8,803 bases of DNA, from contig JASFBA010000090.1 in NCBI GenBank assembly GCA_036172265.1, positions 1 to 8,803 of the forward strand, read 5' to 3'. A program made the translations under genes and the position numbers. The stretch is from JASFBA01 sp036172265 (GTDB lineage: Bacteria > Chloroflexota > Chloroflexia > DTKN01). Each line of letters starts with the position of its first letter. Position 1 is the stretch's first letter. This document shows, in pieces, positions 1 to 7,079 of the stretch. Under the pieces are notes generated by a model. That model was not told the DNA's origin, ran no database searches, and was given only the letters and a program-made list of their open reading frames with translations.

Positions 1-1182
1 GCCCTCGAGCCCCCTTACCCTCCTAACGACGGCGGACGCATCCGTACCTATAACATCTTGAAAGAGACCGCCCGGCGGCACGAAACTACCCTCCTGACCT
101 TTGCCGACCCGGAACGTGATACCGAACGGCTGGAGGCGTTACGTCCCCTTTGTGCCGATGTGCTTGCCGTACCTCCTCCTCTTCTCGCACCGCGCTCCTT
201 ATCGCGCAAAGTGGCCGGCCTCTTTCAGCGTTGGCCTATATCTCTGGAACAGTACCGCTCCCCCTCCATGTCTCGCCTGCTTCGTTTCCTGGTTCAAAGG
301 AACCGCTACAATGTGGTGCATGTGGACCAGATTTACCTCGCCCAGTATGCGCCGGACCTCCGCCCTCTGCCGGCCGTCCTGACCCACCACAACATCGAGG
401 CCGAAATCCAGCACCGACAGTTGCAGGCCAGACCGCTTTCCTTCCGTCGCCTCTTCGATACCCTGGAGTACCGCCGCTGGCAACGCTACGAAGTCGCTGT
501 TTCCCGACACTTTTCGGCCCTAGCCTGCGTCTCGGAACGGGACGCTGCCTATTTCCGGCGGCGGTTGCCCGGGGTATCCATAGTTGTCGTTCCCAACGGG
601 GTGGATACCCAGACGTTCCGTCCTCCGGAAGGCCGGCCGGATGAGCCGCTCCTCCTCTACACCGGTCGCATGGACTATTCCCCCAACGTGGATGCGATGG
701 TCTGGTTCTGTAGCGAAATCTGGCCCATAGTGCGTCTGGAAGTACCCTCCGTCCGCCTTTGGATCGTGGGACGGAATCCCCTCCCACAGGTGCAGGCCCT
801 GGGTGACCTGCCGGGAATCGAGGTCATCGGTGCGGTCGAGGATATGCGCCCCTATCTGGCCCGCGCCGCCGTTTACATTGTCCCGCTGCGCCTAGGTGGC
901 GGCACACGCCTGAAAGTCCTGGAAGCAATGGCCATGGGGATGCCCATCGTTTCTACCCCTTTAGGAAGCGAGGGGCTGGACCTCCTTCCGGGGCAGGACT
1001 TGGTGGAAGCCGATTCCGCCCCGGCCTTTGCCCGAGCCGTCGTCGATCTGCTGAACGACAGCGAGCGCCGTGCCCGGCTGGGCCGGCATGCCCGTCGCAC
1101 CGTCGAGGACCGCTTCGACTGGGGCCAGATCGCTGCGGCCCAGGAAGAAGCCTATCAACTGGCCATCGCCAGGGGTCGATAG
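1..1182 (+). CDS. Glycosyltransferase, GT4/group 1 type (5' end cut by window)
   Basis: Probable cytoplasmic GT-B glycosyltransferase transferring a nucleotide-activated sugar to a growing glycan. The frame is open from base 1 and reads the usual N-terminal loop of this family (PPYPPNDGGRIRTYNIL, about bases 10-57), so the gene starts upstream of the window and probably lacks only about ten codons; the TTG at 58 is internal. The donor-binding C-terminal half shows VVPNGVD near base 590, YTGRMDYSPNVDA near 658 and GGGTRLKVLEAMAMG near 895, the loop with the family's conserved acidic residue. The layout resembles the TIGR03087-like transferases of exopolysaccharide clusters. The stop TAG directly abuts the TTG start of the next gene, a paralogue, so the two are co-translated. 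Acceptor and sugar cannot be read from sequence. Confidence 0.9.
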   Translation, partial: ALEPPYPPNDGGRIRTYNILKETARRHETTLLTFADPERDTERLEALRPLCADVLAVPPPLLAPRSLSRKVAGLFQRWPISLEQYRSPSMSRLLRFLVQRNRYNVVHVDQIYLAQYAPDLRPLPAVLTHHNIEAEIQHRQLQARPLSFRRLFDTLEYRRWQRYEVAVSRHFSALACVSERDAAYFRRRLPGVSIVVVPNGVDTQTFRPPEGRPDEPLLLYTGRMDYSPNVDAMVWFCSEIWPIVRLEVPSVRLWIVGRNPLPQVQALGDLPGIEVIGAVEDMRPYLARAAVYIVPLRLGGGTRLKVLEAMAMGMPIVSTPLGSEGLDLLPGQDLVEADSAPAFARAVVDLLNDSERRARLGRHARRTVEDRFDWGQIAAAQEEAYQLAIARGR

Positions 1183-2367
1183 TTGCGCATCCTTTTCCTT
1201 TCGGCCTGGTTCCCCCACCCGCCCGACAACGGTTCCAAACTGCGCATCTCCCACCTGCTGGCCGGCCTGGCCGAAAAGCACCAGGTGGACCTGGTGGCCT
1301 TTTGCGACCGCGTCGATTGGCAAGAAGGTGCGCACGTCCTGCGCCGTTACTGCACCGACATCCGTGTCGTTCCCTGGAAACCGTTCTCCCCGTACAGCGC
1401 ACGGGCCCTCCTGGGTTTTTTCTCGCCTATGCCGCGGTCGCTTGTGGACACTTATTCCTCCCAGATGGCCCAGGTCATCCGCGAACAGGTGCGGAAACAT
1501 CCTTACGACTTGGTGATCGCCTCCGAGATCACCATGGCCGTCTACCAGGAAACCTTTGCTTCTCGGCCGGCCATCCTAGAAGGGATGGAATTGGGGGCCC
1601 TGTCCACCGATGCCGGCCGGGGAGCGTGGAACCTGCGCCGGCTGCGGCTCTGGCTGACGTGGTTCAAACTCAGGCATTACCTGGCCCGCCTCCTGCCCCA
1701 CTTCCGCGCCTGCACGGTCGTCTCGGCAAAGGAGCGGGAGTTGCTTCGGGAAGCCGTGCCCCACTACGACAACGTGGTCATCGTGCCCAATTGCGTGGAC
1801 CTGTCCTCCTACATTGCCATCGTTGCCGAACGCCGGAAGAAGCGCCTGATCTTTCCTGGAGCACTGACCTATTCCGCCAACTACGATGCCGTCCTGTTCT
1901 TCCTGAAAGAGGTGTTTCCGCTCATTTTACAGGAGGAGCCGGAAACTTCTCTGGTTCTCACCGGGCGAAACGATGGGGTTCCCTGGCCGCCTTTTGCATT
2001 GCCGAATTCAGTGCATCTGACCGGCTGGGTCGAGGATGTGCGTCCCTGGATTGCCGGCAGCCGGATAACCATCGTCCCTCTGCGAAAAGGCGGCGGCACC
2101 CGTTTCAAGGTGCTGGAGTCGCTGGCGCTGGGCACCCCGGTAGTCTCCACACCCAAGGGGGTGGAAGGACTGGAGGTGGAAGACGGTCGGCATTTTCTGT
2201 TGGCAGAAACCCCGCGGCAATTTGCGGAGGCAGTGCTCCATCTGCTCCGCGATGACGAACTGTGGCACTCCCTTTCCGAACAGGGGCGGCTGCGGGTGTA
2301 TGAAAAGTACGACTGCTCCGCGACCCTGCCGCGATTTCTGGAATTGGTCGAAACCTGCGCCCGATGA
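1183..2367 (+). CDS. Glycosyltransferase, GT4/group 1 type (tandem paralogue)
   Basis: Second GT-B type glycosyltransferase, 394 residues, full length for the family. The start is TTG, immediately after the previous gene's TAG; AGGGG at 1171-1175 lies 7 nt upstream as Shine-Dalgarno, and translation begins with the expected first beta strand MRILFLSAWFP followed by HPPDNGSKLR (12-21). Donor-site motifs are VPNCVD (201-206), TYSANYDAV (229-237), TGRND (260-264), TGWVEDVRPW (280-289) and GGGTRFKVLESLALG (303-317). These match the upstream gene motif for motif, so the two are an old tandem duplication, although the acceptor-side N-terminal halves differ, suggesting successive, different linkages. 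The gene ends in an ATGA overlap with the membrane protein that follows. Sugar specificity is unknown. Confidence 0.92.
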   Translation: MRILFLSAWFPHPPDNGSKLRISHLLAGLAEKHQVDLVAFCDRVDWQEGAHVLRRYCTDIRVVPWKPFSPYSARALLGFFSPMPRSLVDTYSSQMAQVIREQVRKHPYDLVIASEITMAVYQETFASRPAILEGMELGALSTDAGRGAWNLRRLRLWLTWFKLRHYLARLLPHFRACTVVSAKERELLREAVPHYDNVVIVPNCVDLSSYIAIVAERRKKRLIFPGALTYSANYDAVLFFLKEVFPLILQEEPETSLVLTGRNDGVPWPPFALPNSVHLTGWVEDVRPWIAGSRITIVPLRKGGGTRFKVLESLALGTPVVSTPKGVEGLEVEDGRHFLLAETPRQFAEAVLHLLRDDELWHSLSEQGRLRVYEKYDCSATLPRFLELVETCAR

Positions 2368-3812
2368 ACATCCCGACCTCTTACTTGCGGAAAATCTTTT
2401 CCCACCCGTTTATGCGACAAGGGCTGATCGTTGCCGGAGTGCTCCTCCTGGCCCTTTGGATAGGCTATCGCCCACCGATCGCCCCCTACTGGATCGCTGC
2501 CGGCCTGGGACTACTCCTTGCGGGACTCTTTGCCCTTCACTCCACCCCGGCGGCTCTGACCCTCCTGGTCGCCACCTCTCCTATCCTGGACCTTTCCCTT
2601 TCCACCGGCACGCAGAGCCCCCTTCACTTCAGCCTGGTCTGGATTGGGCTCTGCACAGCGGTGTGGATGCTTCGGATGCTGGTCGAAAAACGTTTTCGCT
2701 TCATCCCTTCCCCGGCCAATCGGCCGCTTCTATTCTTCAACGGGGCTGCGCTCCTCTCCTGGTTGGCCGGCTATGCCTTCTGGAAACCCACCGTGCCCCG
2801 CCCTGCAAACGCCCTGGTCGTACAGGCCGGTCAGGTGGCCATCTTTATCCTCTCCGCCGCTGCCTTCTTCCTGGCCGCCAACCATCCGTTCGGAGAAAAG
2901 GACCTCCGACGATGGAACAGCATCATCATCGCCTTGGGGTTGGGGGGCATCGTCTTGGACCTGCTGCCTTTTTCCCAGCGGCCAGCCGGCCTCACCGGAG
3001 GGATGCTCATGTGGCCCCTCATGCTACTCTGGGCCCAACTTCTCTTCAATCCCAACCTTCCACGCCTGACCTGCCTACTCGGCTGGCTCAGCCTGCCGCT
3101 GTGGGGCCTCTGGGTATGGCAGGTAGCCTTTGCCTGGAAAGGAGGTTGGCTGCCGGCGCTCCTCGGCCTCGGGATACTCCTCTTCCTCCGCTCCCGCCAG
3201 GCATTCGTCCTTTTCCTCGCGGTGTGCGTGGTATGGATTTCAGCCAACTGGGAAGGCCTGGCTCCCCTGACCTACCTTCCGGAAGAGCAGGGTGGCTCAC
3301 TCCTTCGCCCTTATATCTGGTACGACGTCCTCCGCCTGAGCGCCTATTCGCCTCTCCTGGGGCTGGGGCCGGCCAATTATATGTACTACTGGCGCGACCC
3401 GACCTTTGCCTCCTTTTCCCTCGAGCATACCAACTGGTGGGCCTGGTACTACTGGGGCTATGCCCCTCCCTCCCACAATATGTTCATCGATATCTTTGCC
3501 CAGACCGGACTGGTGGGGATGTTCTTCTTCCTCTGGGCCATCGTCGCCTTGCTTCGCCTGACCCATCGGGCCGGCCGGGATTTGCCCCCCGGCTTTGCCC
3601 ACGCCTATGCCCGCGGGGTCCAGGCCGGCTTCCTAGCCCTGCTGATCGCCTCATTCGCCTTCGCCGACTGGCTCCTGCCCTTTGTCTACAACATCACCAT
3701 CAAGGGGTTCCAGCATAGTGTTTATTCCTGGCTGCTGCTGGGTTCTCTCGTTCCTCTGCTACGGGGCCATGGAACGCTAACCAGGGAGAGAAACGAGGCC
3801 AAAACAGCATGA
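2364..3812 (+). CDS. O-antigen ligase / Wzy polymerase-like membrane protein
   Basis: Polytopic membrane protein of 482 residues, the usual size for the O-antigen ligase (WaaL) / Wzy polymerase superfamily, which joins or polymerises lipid-linked glycans on the outer face of the membrane. Hydrophobic segments are visible near residues 18-34, 41-58, 62-74, 88-106, 122-139, 152-171, 185-201, 211-227, 236-256, 262-276, 279-293, 377-397, 421-440 and 451-466. The long loop near 295-375 carries the family signature: R316 before WYDVLRLS, PLLGLGPANY (330-339), then SHN (370-372) leading into the next helix (DIFAQTGLVGM). The ATG overlaps the previous stop (ATGA) without a clear Shine-Dalgarno, so it relies on coupling. 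Ligase and polymerase cannot be told apart from sequence; if the host lacks LPS, a polymerase or an S-layer/teichoic-type ligase is likelier. Confidence 0.85.
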   Translation: MNIPTSYLRKIFSHPFMRQGLIVAGVLLLALWIGYRPPIAPYWIAAGLGLLLAGLFALHSTPAALTLLVATSPILDLSLSTGTQSPLHFSLVWIGLCTAVWMLRMLVEKRFRFIPSPANRPLLFFNGAALLSWLAGYAFWKPTVPRPANALVVQAGQVAIFILSAAAFFLAANHPFGEKDLRRWNSIIIALGLGGIVLDLLPFSQRPAGLTGGMLMWPLMLLWAQLLFNPNLPRLTCLLGWLSLPLWGLWVWQVAFAWKGGWLPALLGLGILLFLRSRQAFVLFLAVCVVWISANWEGLAPLTYLPEEQGGSLLRPYIWYDVLRLSAYSPLLGLGPANYMYYWRDPTFASFSLEHTNWWAWYYWGYAPPSHNMFIDIFAQTGLVGMFFFLWAIVALLRLTHRAGRDLPPGFAHAYARGVQAGFLALLIASFAFADWLLPFVYNITIKGFQHSVYSWLLLGSLVPLLRGHGTLTRERNEAKTA

Positions 3813-3964
3813 TGGTCCAGGTTCGCTGCGACTTTTGCGGAGCGGACGACACAACTCTGGTGTTTCAGACAACGGACACGAACTATCACCGGGAAGGCTC
3901 TTTACCCTGGCCCATGGGTAACATGGTTCGGCGAATACTGCGGACTCTACTGAGGAAAGAATGA
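3809..3964 (+). CDS. 51-aa zinc-finger mini-protein; probable internally deleted methyltransferase
   Basis: A small gene not previously obvious because of its length. It starts with ATG overlapping the ligase stop (ATGA, 3809-3812) and ends with TGA overlapping the ATG of the next glycosyltransferase (3961-3964). GAGG at 3795-3798 may serve as Shine-Dalgarno. The first 30 residues (MMVQVRCDFCGADDTT, then LVFQTTDTNYHREGS) read like the N-terminus of zinc-ribbon SAM methyltransferases such as the one at 4990, with the first CxxC pair (Cys7, Cys10) but no second pair and no SAM-binding domain. Residues 32-51 (LPWPMGNMVRRILRTLLRKE) are a basic amphipathic tail. My inference is an in-frame internal deletion of a methyltransferase that preserved both coupling junctions. 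It may be a relic, or kept only to carry ribosomes to the next gene. A functional small zinc-binding protein is possible. Confidence 0.6.
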   Translation: MMVQVRCDFCGADDTTLVFQTTDTNYHREGSLPWPMGNMVRRILRTLLRKE

Positions 3965-4893
3965 ACATGGTCCAACCACCATCCTTGAGCATTGTCATCG
4001 TGAACTACAACAGCGGTAACTACACTGCCCAATGTCTGGACTCGATCCGCACCGCCGCCCCGGCCCTCCACTACGAGATCATCCTGGTGGACAACGCCTC
4101 CTCTGACGGCAGTCCCGATTGGCTTGCCGAACGTTACCCCGAGGTGCGCCTCATCCACAGCCCGGAAAATCGCGGCATCGCCGGGGGCAATAACTTGGGC
4201 ATTCGCGCCGCACGGGGGCGTTACATCCTGCTACTGAACAACGATACCCTGGTCCTCCCCGGAACGCCGGAGCGGGTCGTCTCCTACCTGGAGGAACATC
4301 CCGATGTGGCCGGGGTCGGCGGAAACCTCCTGAACCCTGACGGCTCTTTCCAGGCCGGATATGTGGATTTTCCTTCCCTCTGGCAAGAATTCCTTATCGT
4401 CAGCAAGTTGGGAAGCCTCCTGCGGCCTGGTTACCCTTCCCACCCACCGGCCGCGGAAGAGCGCGAAGTGGACTGGATGAGTACGGCCTTTATGGCCTTT
4501 CGGCGGGAGGCCTTGGAAGAAGTTGGGCTGGTGGACGAGGAGTACTTTATCTACTCCGATGAGACCGACCTGCAGTACCGGCTGAAACAGGCCGGCTGGA
4601 AGATCGTTTACTTGCCCGACCTCCGGACCATTCACTTTGGCGGCAGAAGCCTCAATCCATGGCGACGTCGGCACCTCGTTTACCGGGGCAAGTTACTCTT
4701 CTTCCGGAAGCATTACGGCCCCTGGCGCACGGCCGTCCTGAGAACATTATTTGCTACGGCCAGCCTGCTCAAGTTGCTTATCTGGGCTTTTCTCTGGCTG
4801 CTTCCTCCCTGCCGGAACCGGGCACGGAACGAACTGTTCTCCTACGCTCGCATTTTGAGGCTCAGCCTTCTTTCTACCTCCCCGCCTCTATAA
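3961..4893 (+). CDS. Glycosyltransferase family 2 (rhamnosyltransferase-like)
   Basis: GT-A fold glycosyltransferase of 310 residues, typical length for GT2 enzymes annotated as rhamnosyl- or galactofuranosyltransferase-like. Motifs in order: LSIVIVNYNSGNY (9-21), VDNASSDGS (43-51) for nucleotide binding, PENRGIAGGNNLG (68-80), LLNNDT (91-96) holding the metal-binding NND in place of DXD, STAFMAFRREAL (174-185) for the acceptor site, and SDETDLQYRLKQAGW (199-213) with the likely catalytic acids, then HFGGRS (225-230). Residues 257-282 are hydrophobic and probably attach it to the membrane. The ATG overlaps the stop of the mini-gene; GAGGA (3952-3956) lies 4 nt from this ATG but 10 nt from Met3, so either could initiate. 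It belongs to the same operon as the two GT4-like enzymes; sugar specificity is not readable. Confidence 0.92.
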   Translation: MNMVQPPSLSIVIVNYNSGNYTAQCLDSIRTAAPALHYEIILVDNASSDGSPDWLAERYPEVRLIHSPENRGIAGGNNLGIRAARGRYILLLNNDTLVLPGTPERVVSYLEEHPDVAGVGGNLLNPDGSFQAGYVDFPSLWQEFLIVSKLGSLLRPGYPSHPPAAEEREVDWMSTAFMAFRREALEEVGLVDEEYFIYSDETDLQYRLKQAGWKIVYLPDLRTIHFGGRSLNPWRRRHLVYRGKLLFFRKHYGPWRTAVLRTLFATASLLKLLIWAFLWLLPPCRNRARNELFSYARILRLSLLSTSPPL

Positions 4894-4894
4894 T
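4889..4894 (+). promoter_or_regulatory. Candidate -10 box before the methyltransferase
   Basis: A perfect TATAAT spans the stop codon of the family-2 glycosyltransferase. No good -35 lies at 16-18 bp (the sequence there is CCTTCT/CTTCTT), so the call rests on the -10 alone. It would give the methyltransferase its own transcript with a leader of about 90 nt. The next gene is the only one in this operon not coupled to its predecessor, which makes an internal promoter plausible. GTAAG/CTTAC (4920-4935) could form a 5-bp hairpin in that leader. Confidence 0.25.
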
Positions 4895-4989
4895 GCGCGA
4901 TATGCACTGTCTCGAATATGTAAGGCTGCACTTACAACCCCTTGGGCTTCTGTGGGCAATTGGGTGACCTAAGAGAAACTCTCCATTCC

Positions 4990-5940
4990 ATGGACCGATT
5001 TCTCCGTCCTCCCTGCTGTCCTCTATGCGATGCTACCGAAGCACGGATACTTTTCCGTCCGCGACGAGCACCAGGACCGGTCGTGTGCTGCCGGTATTGC
5101 GGCTTGGTCTACGTTTCGCCCATAGAGAAGGGACAAGCGATTATTACCGGCCCGATCGTACCGGCTGGACAAGAGTATATGCTTATCAGCAGCAATCCGG
5201 AAGACCTGGCCGGCTGCTGGGAACTGGCCGGCCTGCCTGAACGGGAGGCCGAGTGGCCGGCCATCCACCGCAATGCCCAAAATGCCCTCCGCAGACTGGA
5301 ACGGTATCGGCCTCCGCCCGGCCGGCTGCTGGATCTGGGCTGCGGTTGGGGCCATTTTTTGGCCATAGCCAGCGAACACGGCTGGGAACCGTACGGTCTG
5401 GAACCGCTGGCCGGCCACGCCCTTTATGCCCGCACCTATACCGGAGCCACCGTGGTCACCGAAGTCCTCCACGACGATACCTTTCCCCCTGATTTCTTCG
5501 ATGCGGTGACCGCCTTCCAGGTCTTTGAACATCTCCCTGACCCAGCCGGAGACTTGGCACGGTTACACCGCATGCTCATACGCGATGGCGTTATCCTGAT
5601 CGAAGTCCCGAATATCGCTACCTGGAGTGTGTGGCTTCTGGGTCGACACCACCGCCATTTCGTGCCTGACCATCTGACCTTCTTTTCTCCCCATACCCTT
5701 CCAGCCCTCCTTCGGAAAACGGGCTTCGAAGTATTGGAAATCTACCGGCCAACCCGCTGGATGACCCTGCGTCACTTGCTCCTGGACTGGCTCGGACGGA
5801 AATTCCCCGGTAGCCTCCGTCGCTTTCTTGGCCGATGGCTTCAGAAGACCCGGTTGGAACAAAAAATAATCCCCGTCAACCTGGGAGATATCATCGCCGC
5901 CATTGGGCGGAAAGCCAGGCCGGCTATCGGGAGCGGATGA
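4990..5940 (+). CDS. Zinc-ribbon class I SAM-dependent methyltransferase
   Basis: Methyltransferase of 316 residues that probably methylates a sugar or glycan end in this pathway. The N-terminus has two zinc-binding knuckles, C10-x2-C13 and C34-x2-C37 (CCRYCGLVYVSP), typical of the Methyltransf_12/23-like proteins in polysaccharide clusters. The Rossmann core follows: LLDLGCGWGHFL (113-124, motif I), YGLEP with acidic E138 (135-139), FQVFEHLPDP (176-185), VILIEVPN (201-208) and HRHFVPDHLTFFS (221-233). The C-terminus ends with VNLGDIIAAIGRK, common in this group. I chose ATG 4990 because it gives the normal short lead-in to the first zinc knuckle; an in-frame TTG at 4942 would add 16 unrelated residues. 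No strong Shine-Dalgarno is visible. The last 17 bp overlap the convergent hepT. The substrate is unknown. Confidence 0.88.
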   Translation: MDRFLRPPCCPLCDATEARILFRPRRAPGPVVCCRYCGLVYVSPIEKGQAIITGPIVPAGQEYMLISSNPEDLAGCWELAGLPEREAEWPAIHRNAQNALRRLERYRPPPGRLLDLGCGWGHFLAIASEHGWEPYGLEPLAGHALYARTYTGATVVTEVLHDDTFPPDFFDAVTAFQVFEHLPDPAGDLARLHRMLIRDGVILIEVPNIATWSVWLLGRHHRHFVPDHLTFFSPHTLPALLRKTGFEVLEIYRPTRWMTLRHLLLDWLGRKFPGSLRRFLGRWLQKTRLEQKIIPVNLGDIIAAIGRKARPAIGSG

Positions 5941-6346
5941 ACGCGAGCACGGCAGCCTTGAACCGGTCGAAATCACCCAGATTGTTCTGTAAGATATCGT
6001 AGAGGAGATCGGGGTCCACCTCCCAGTAGAGATGGACCAGCCGGTTGCGCATCTTGACCATCTGGTGCGCCGTAGGGAGGAAATCGCGCTCGATTACCCT
6101 ATTCTCCGCCAGTACCGTGAAGACGTCGGCATAAGAAGTCGGTGAGCGAAACCCCTGCTGGGCGATGATATGATTAGCCAGGTCAATACAACACTCGATC
6201 GCCACCTGCAGGTAATGCTTAGCCGCGCCAAGCCTGATTAGGTCATGCCGCAGATCTTCGCGGGGACAGGCGGCTAGGTCGCGCAACTGACCAAGATAGG
6301 TATCTAGATGTGCCAAAATGTCGGCAACCGTGTCCAGGTCAACCAT
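5924..6346 (-). CDS. hepT: HepT-like HEPN ribonuclease toxin (DUF86)
   Basis: All-alpha HEPN protein of 140 residues, normal for the HepT/DUF86 family. The signature RX4HXY is intact: Arg100, His105 and Tyr107 within RNRLVHLY. In characterised MntA-HepT systems the Arg/His pair is the RNase active site and the Tyr is the residue that the partner nucleotidyltransferase AMPylates to silence the toxin. Other family landmarks are DLIRLGAAKHYLQVAIECCIDLANHI (split here as 35-60) and the Asp-rich C-terminal helix. The ATG at 6346 has AAAGGG at 6354-6359, 7 nt upstream, and lies inside the last codons of mntA (8-bp overlap), so antitoxin is made first. The 3' end overlaps the convergent methyltransferase by 17 bp. 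Activity as a toxin is inferred from the motif, not shown here. Confidence 0.92.
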   Translation of the reverse strand: MVDLDTVADILAHLDTYLGQLRDLAACPREDLRHDLIRLGAAKHYLQVAIECCIDLANHIIAQQGFRSPTSYADVFTVLAENRVIERDFLPTAHQMVKMRNRLVHLYWEVDPDLLYDILQNNLGDFDRFKAAVLAFIRSR

Positions 6347-6821
6347 GCAAGAACCCTTTTTCCCGTAGTTCCGATTCCAACCGGTCGAAATAGGCCTCTC
6401 GCATCTTCACCAACACCGGCTGAAAGTCAAAATAGCGTTTTCTGGTGCGAACCTCATAGGCCACCCGGAAATCTTCATCCTTCGAATAGAGGAGTTGCCC
6501 CTCGGTCACTACCCGGCCTTGTATGCTCAAAGGGGCGTCGTTGATGACCCGCACGTCGCTATCCTGGATACCACAGCGGTTTTCAATCTCGACGGCGATC
6601 TCCATCTCCAGGCGAAATCGCCGGTAAGAATCCAGGTTACAGCCAGGGACCAGGACAAGAGCAATGTCCACATCACTAAAAGGGGTCGGACAACCTGCTG
6701 CGACCGACCCGTAAAGGTAGGCCAACAACACCGGCCGATCCCGGAGGATTTCCGGTAAACAGTGTTTGAGTCGCTCCACGATCTGTCCGGACTCTTTGAG
6801 GCCGAACCTATCTGTAGCCAT
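6339..6821 (-). CDS. mntA: MntA-like minimal nucleotidyltransferase antitoxin
   Basis: Minimal DNA polymerase-beta type nucleotidyltransferase, 160-161 residues. Counting from the upstream Met, it has the GSX10DXD active site (Gly39-Ser40, Asp51, Asp53; YGSVAAG...SDVDIAL) and a probable third metal ligand Asp90 (DSDVRVIN), so it should be catalytic. In known MntA-HepT pairs this enzyme transfers AMP to the HepT tyrosine and neutralises it. The C-terminal third (about 118-160) is a charged helical region. Two ATGs are adjacent (6822-6824 and 6819-6821); AAGGA at 6828-6832 is 3 nt from the first and 6 nt from the second, so I give the second, with one residue of uncertainty. It overlaps hepT by 8 bp. 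A possible 29-codon leader ORF ends directly at the first ATG. Confidence 0.92.
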   Translation of the reverse strand: MATDRFGLKESGQIVERLKHCLPEILRDRPVLLAYLYGSVAAGCPTPFSDVDIALVLVPGCNLDSYRRFRLEMEIAVEIENRCGIQDSDVRVINDAPLSIQGRVVTEGQLLYSKDEDFRVAYEVRTRKRYFDFQPVLVKMREAYFDRLESELREKGFLHG

Positions 6822-6824
6822 CAT

Positions 6825-6914
6825 CTATCCTTCCAGACCGGCAGGCCTGTATAGAGAGTTGCGGACAACGTCTGGCAACAAGCCGCACGAATCATCATCG
6901 AGGTTCTTTCCCAT
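6825..6914 (-). CDS. Possible 29-codon leader ORF before mntA
   Basis: On the minus strand an ATG at 6914 opens a 29-residue frame (MGKNLDDDSCGLLPDVVRNS, then LYRPAGLEG) whose TAG stop (6827-6825) directly abuts the first ATG of mntA. An in-frame TAA lies three codons upstream, so it is not the tail of a longer gene. It would lie within the leader of the promoter at 6950-6978. I see no good Shine-Dalgarno for it, and I recognise no family. If translated it could couple ribosomes onto mntA; it could equally be a chance open frame. Confidence 0.25.
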   Translation of the reverse strand: MGKNLDDDSCGLLPDVVRNSLYRPAGLEG

Positions 6915-6948
6915 TAAGGCTTACAAATACCCAACCCGTTTCGTAGCA

Positions 6949-6963
6949 AATTGTATCACAATT
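6949..6963. promoter_or_regulatory. Inverted repeat on the mntA -10 box (candidate operator)
   Basis: AATTGT and ACAATT form perfect 6-bp arms around ATC. The repeat covers the whole -10 box of the mntA promoter, where a bound repressor would block transcription. Which protein binds is unknown; MntA and HepT show no helix-turn-helix. Confidence 0.45.
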
Positions 6964-6978
6964 CGGACCGCCCGGCAA
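6950..6978 (-). promoter_or_regulatory. mntA-hepT promoter
   Basis: Read on the minus strand, TTGCCG (-35, 6978-6973) and TACAAT (-10, 6955-6950) are separated by exactly 17 bp (4/6 and 5/6 to consensus). Transcription would start near 6943, giving a leader of about 120 nt. A weaker alternative nearer the gene is TTGCCA (6878-6873) and TATACA (6853-6848), with a 19-bp spacer. Confidence 0.55.
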
Positions 6979-7053
6979 CACCCGGCCCGCTTCGTTCACC
7001 AAGGGCATCGAACGGCCTTCCGGTCGGCCAGAACGAGGTTCCCGACCTGGACT

Positions 7054-7063
7054 GTCGGCCGAC
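7054..7063. promoter_or_regulatory. Palindrome upstream of the gmhA -10 box
   Basis: GTCGGCCGAC is a perfect 10-bp palindrome ending 7 bp before the extended -10 of gmhA, where the -35/spacer region lies. A second copy of its half, GTCGGCC, sits at 7023-7029, 31 bp (about three helical turns) upstream. It could be an operator or activator site, but GGCC-rich words are common throughout this window, so the evidence is weak. Confidence 0.25.
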
Positions 7064-7070
7064 GGAAACC

Positions 7071-7079
7071 TGCTATTAT
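7071..7079 (+). promoter_or_regulatory. Extended -10 promoter of gmhA
   Basis: TGCTATTAT combines the TGn extension with a 5/6 match to TATAAT. No clear -35 lies 16-18 bp upstream, which an extended -10 can tolerate. Transcription would begin near 7086, leaving a leader of about 65 nt before the ATG at 7151. Confidence 0.5.

Noticed and set aside
58..60. TTG at 58 as start of the first glycosyltransferase
   Set aside because: The in-frame sequence before it encodes the conserved PPYPPNDGGRIRTYNI loop, so the gene begins before the window.
236..787. Long minus-strand frame opposite the first glycosyltransferase
   Set aside because: Low-complexity Arg/Gly/Pro content with no domain; the opposite strand encodes conserved glycosyltransferase motifs throughout.
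2222..3718. A 498-residue plus-strand open frame overlapping the ligase gene
   Set aside because: Pro/Arg/Ser-rich translation with no motif; it lies on the membrane-protein gene, whose frame shows clear transmembrane helices and family signatures. It is a GC-rich shadow frame.
4942..4989. TTG 4942 as methyltransferase start
   Set aside because: It adds 16 residues without family resemblance; ATG 4990 gives the normal short approach to the first zinc knuckle.
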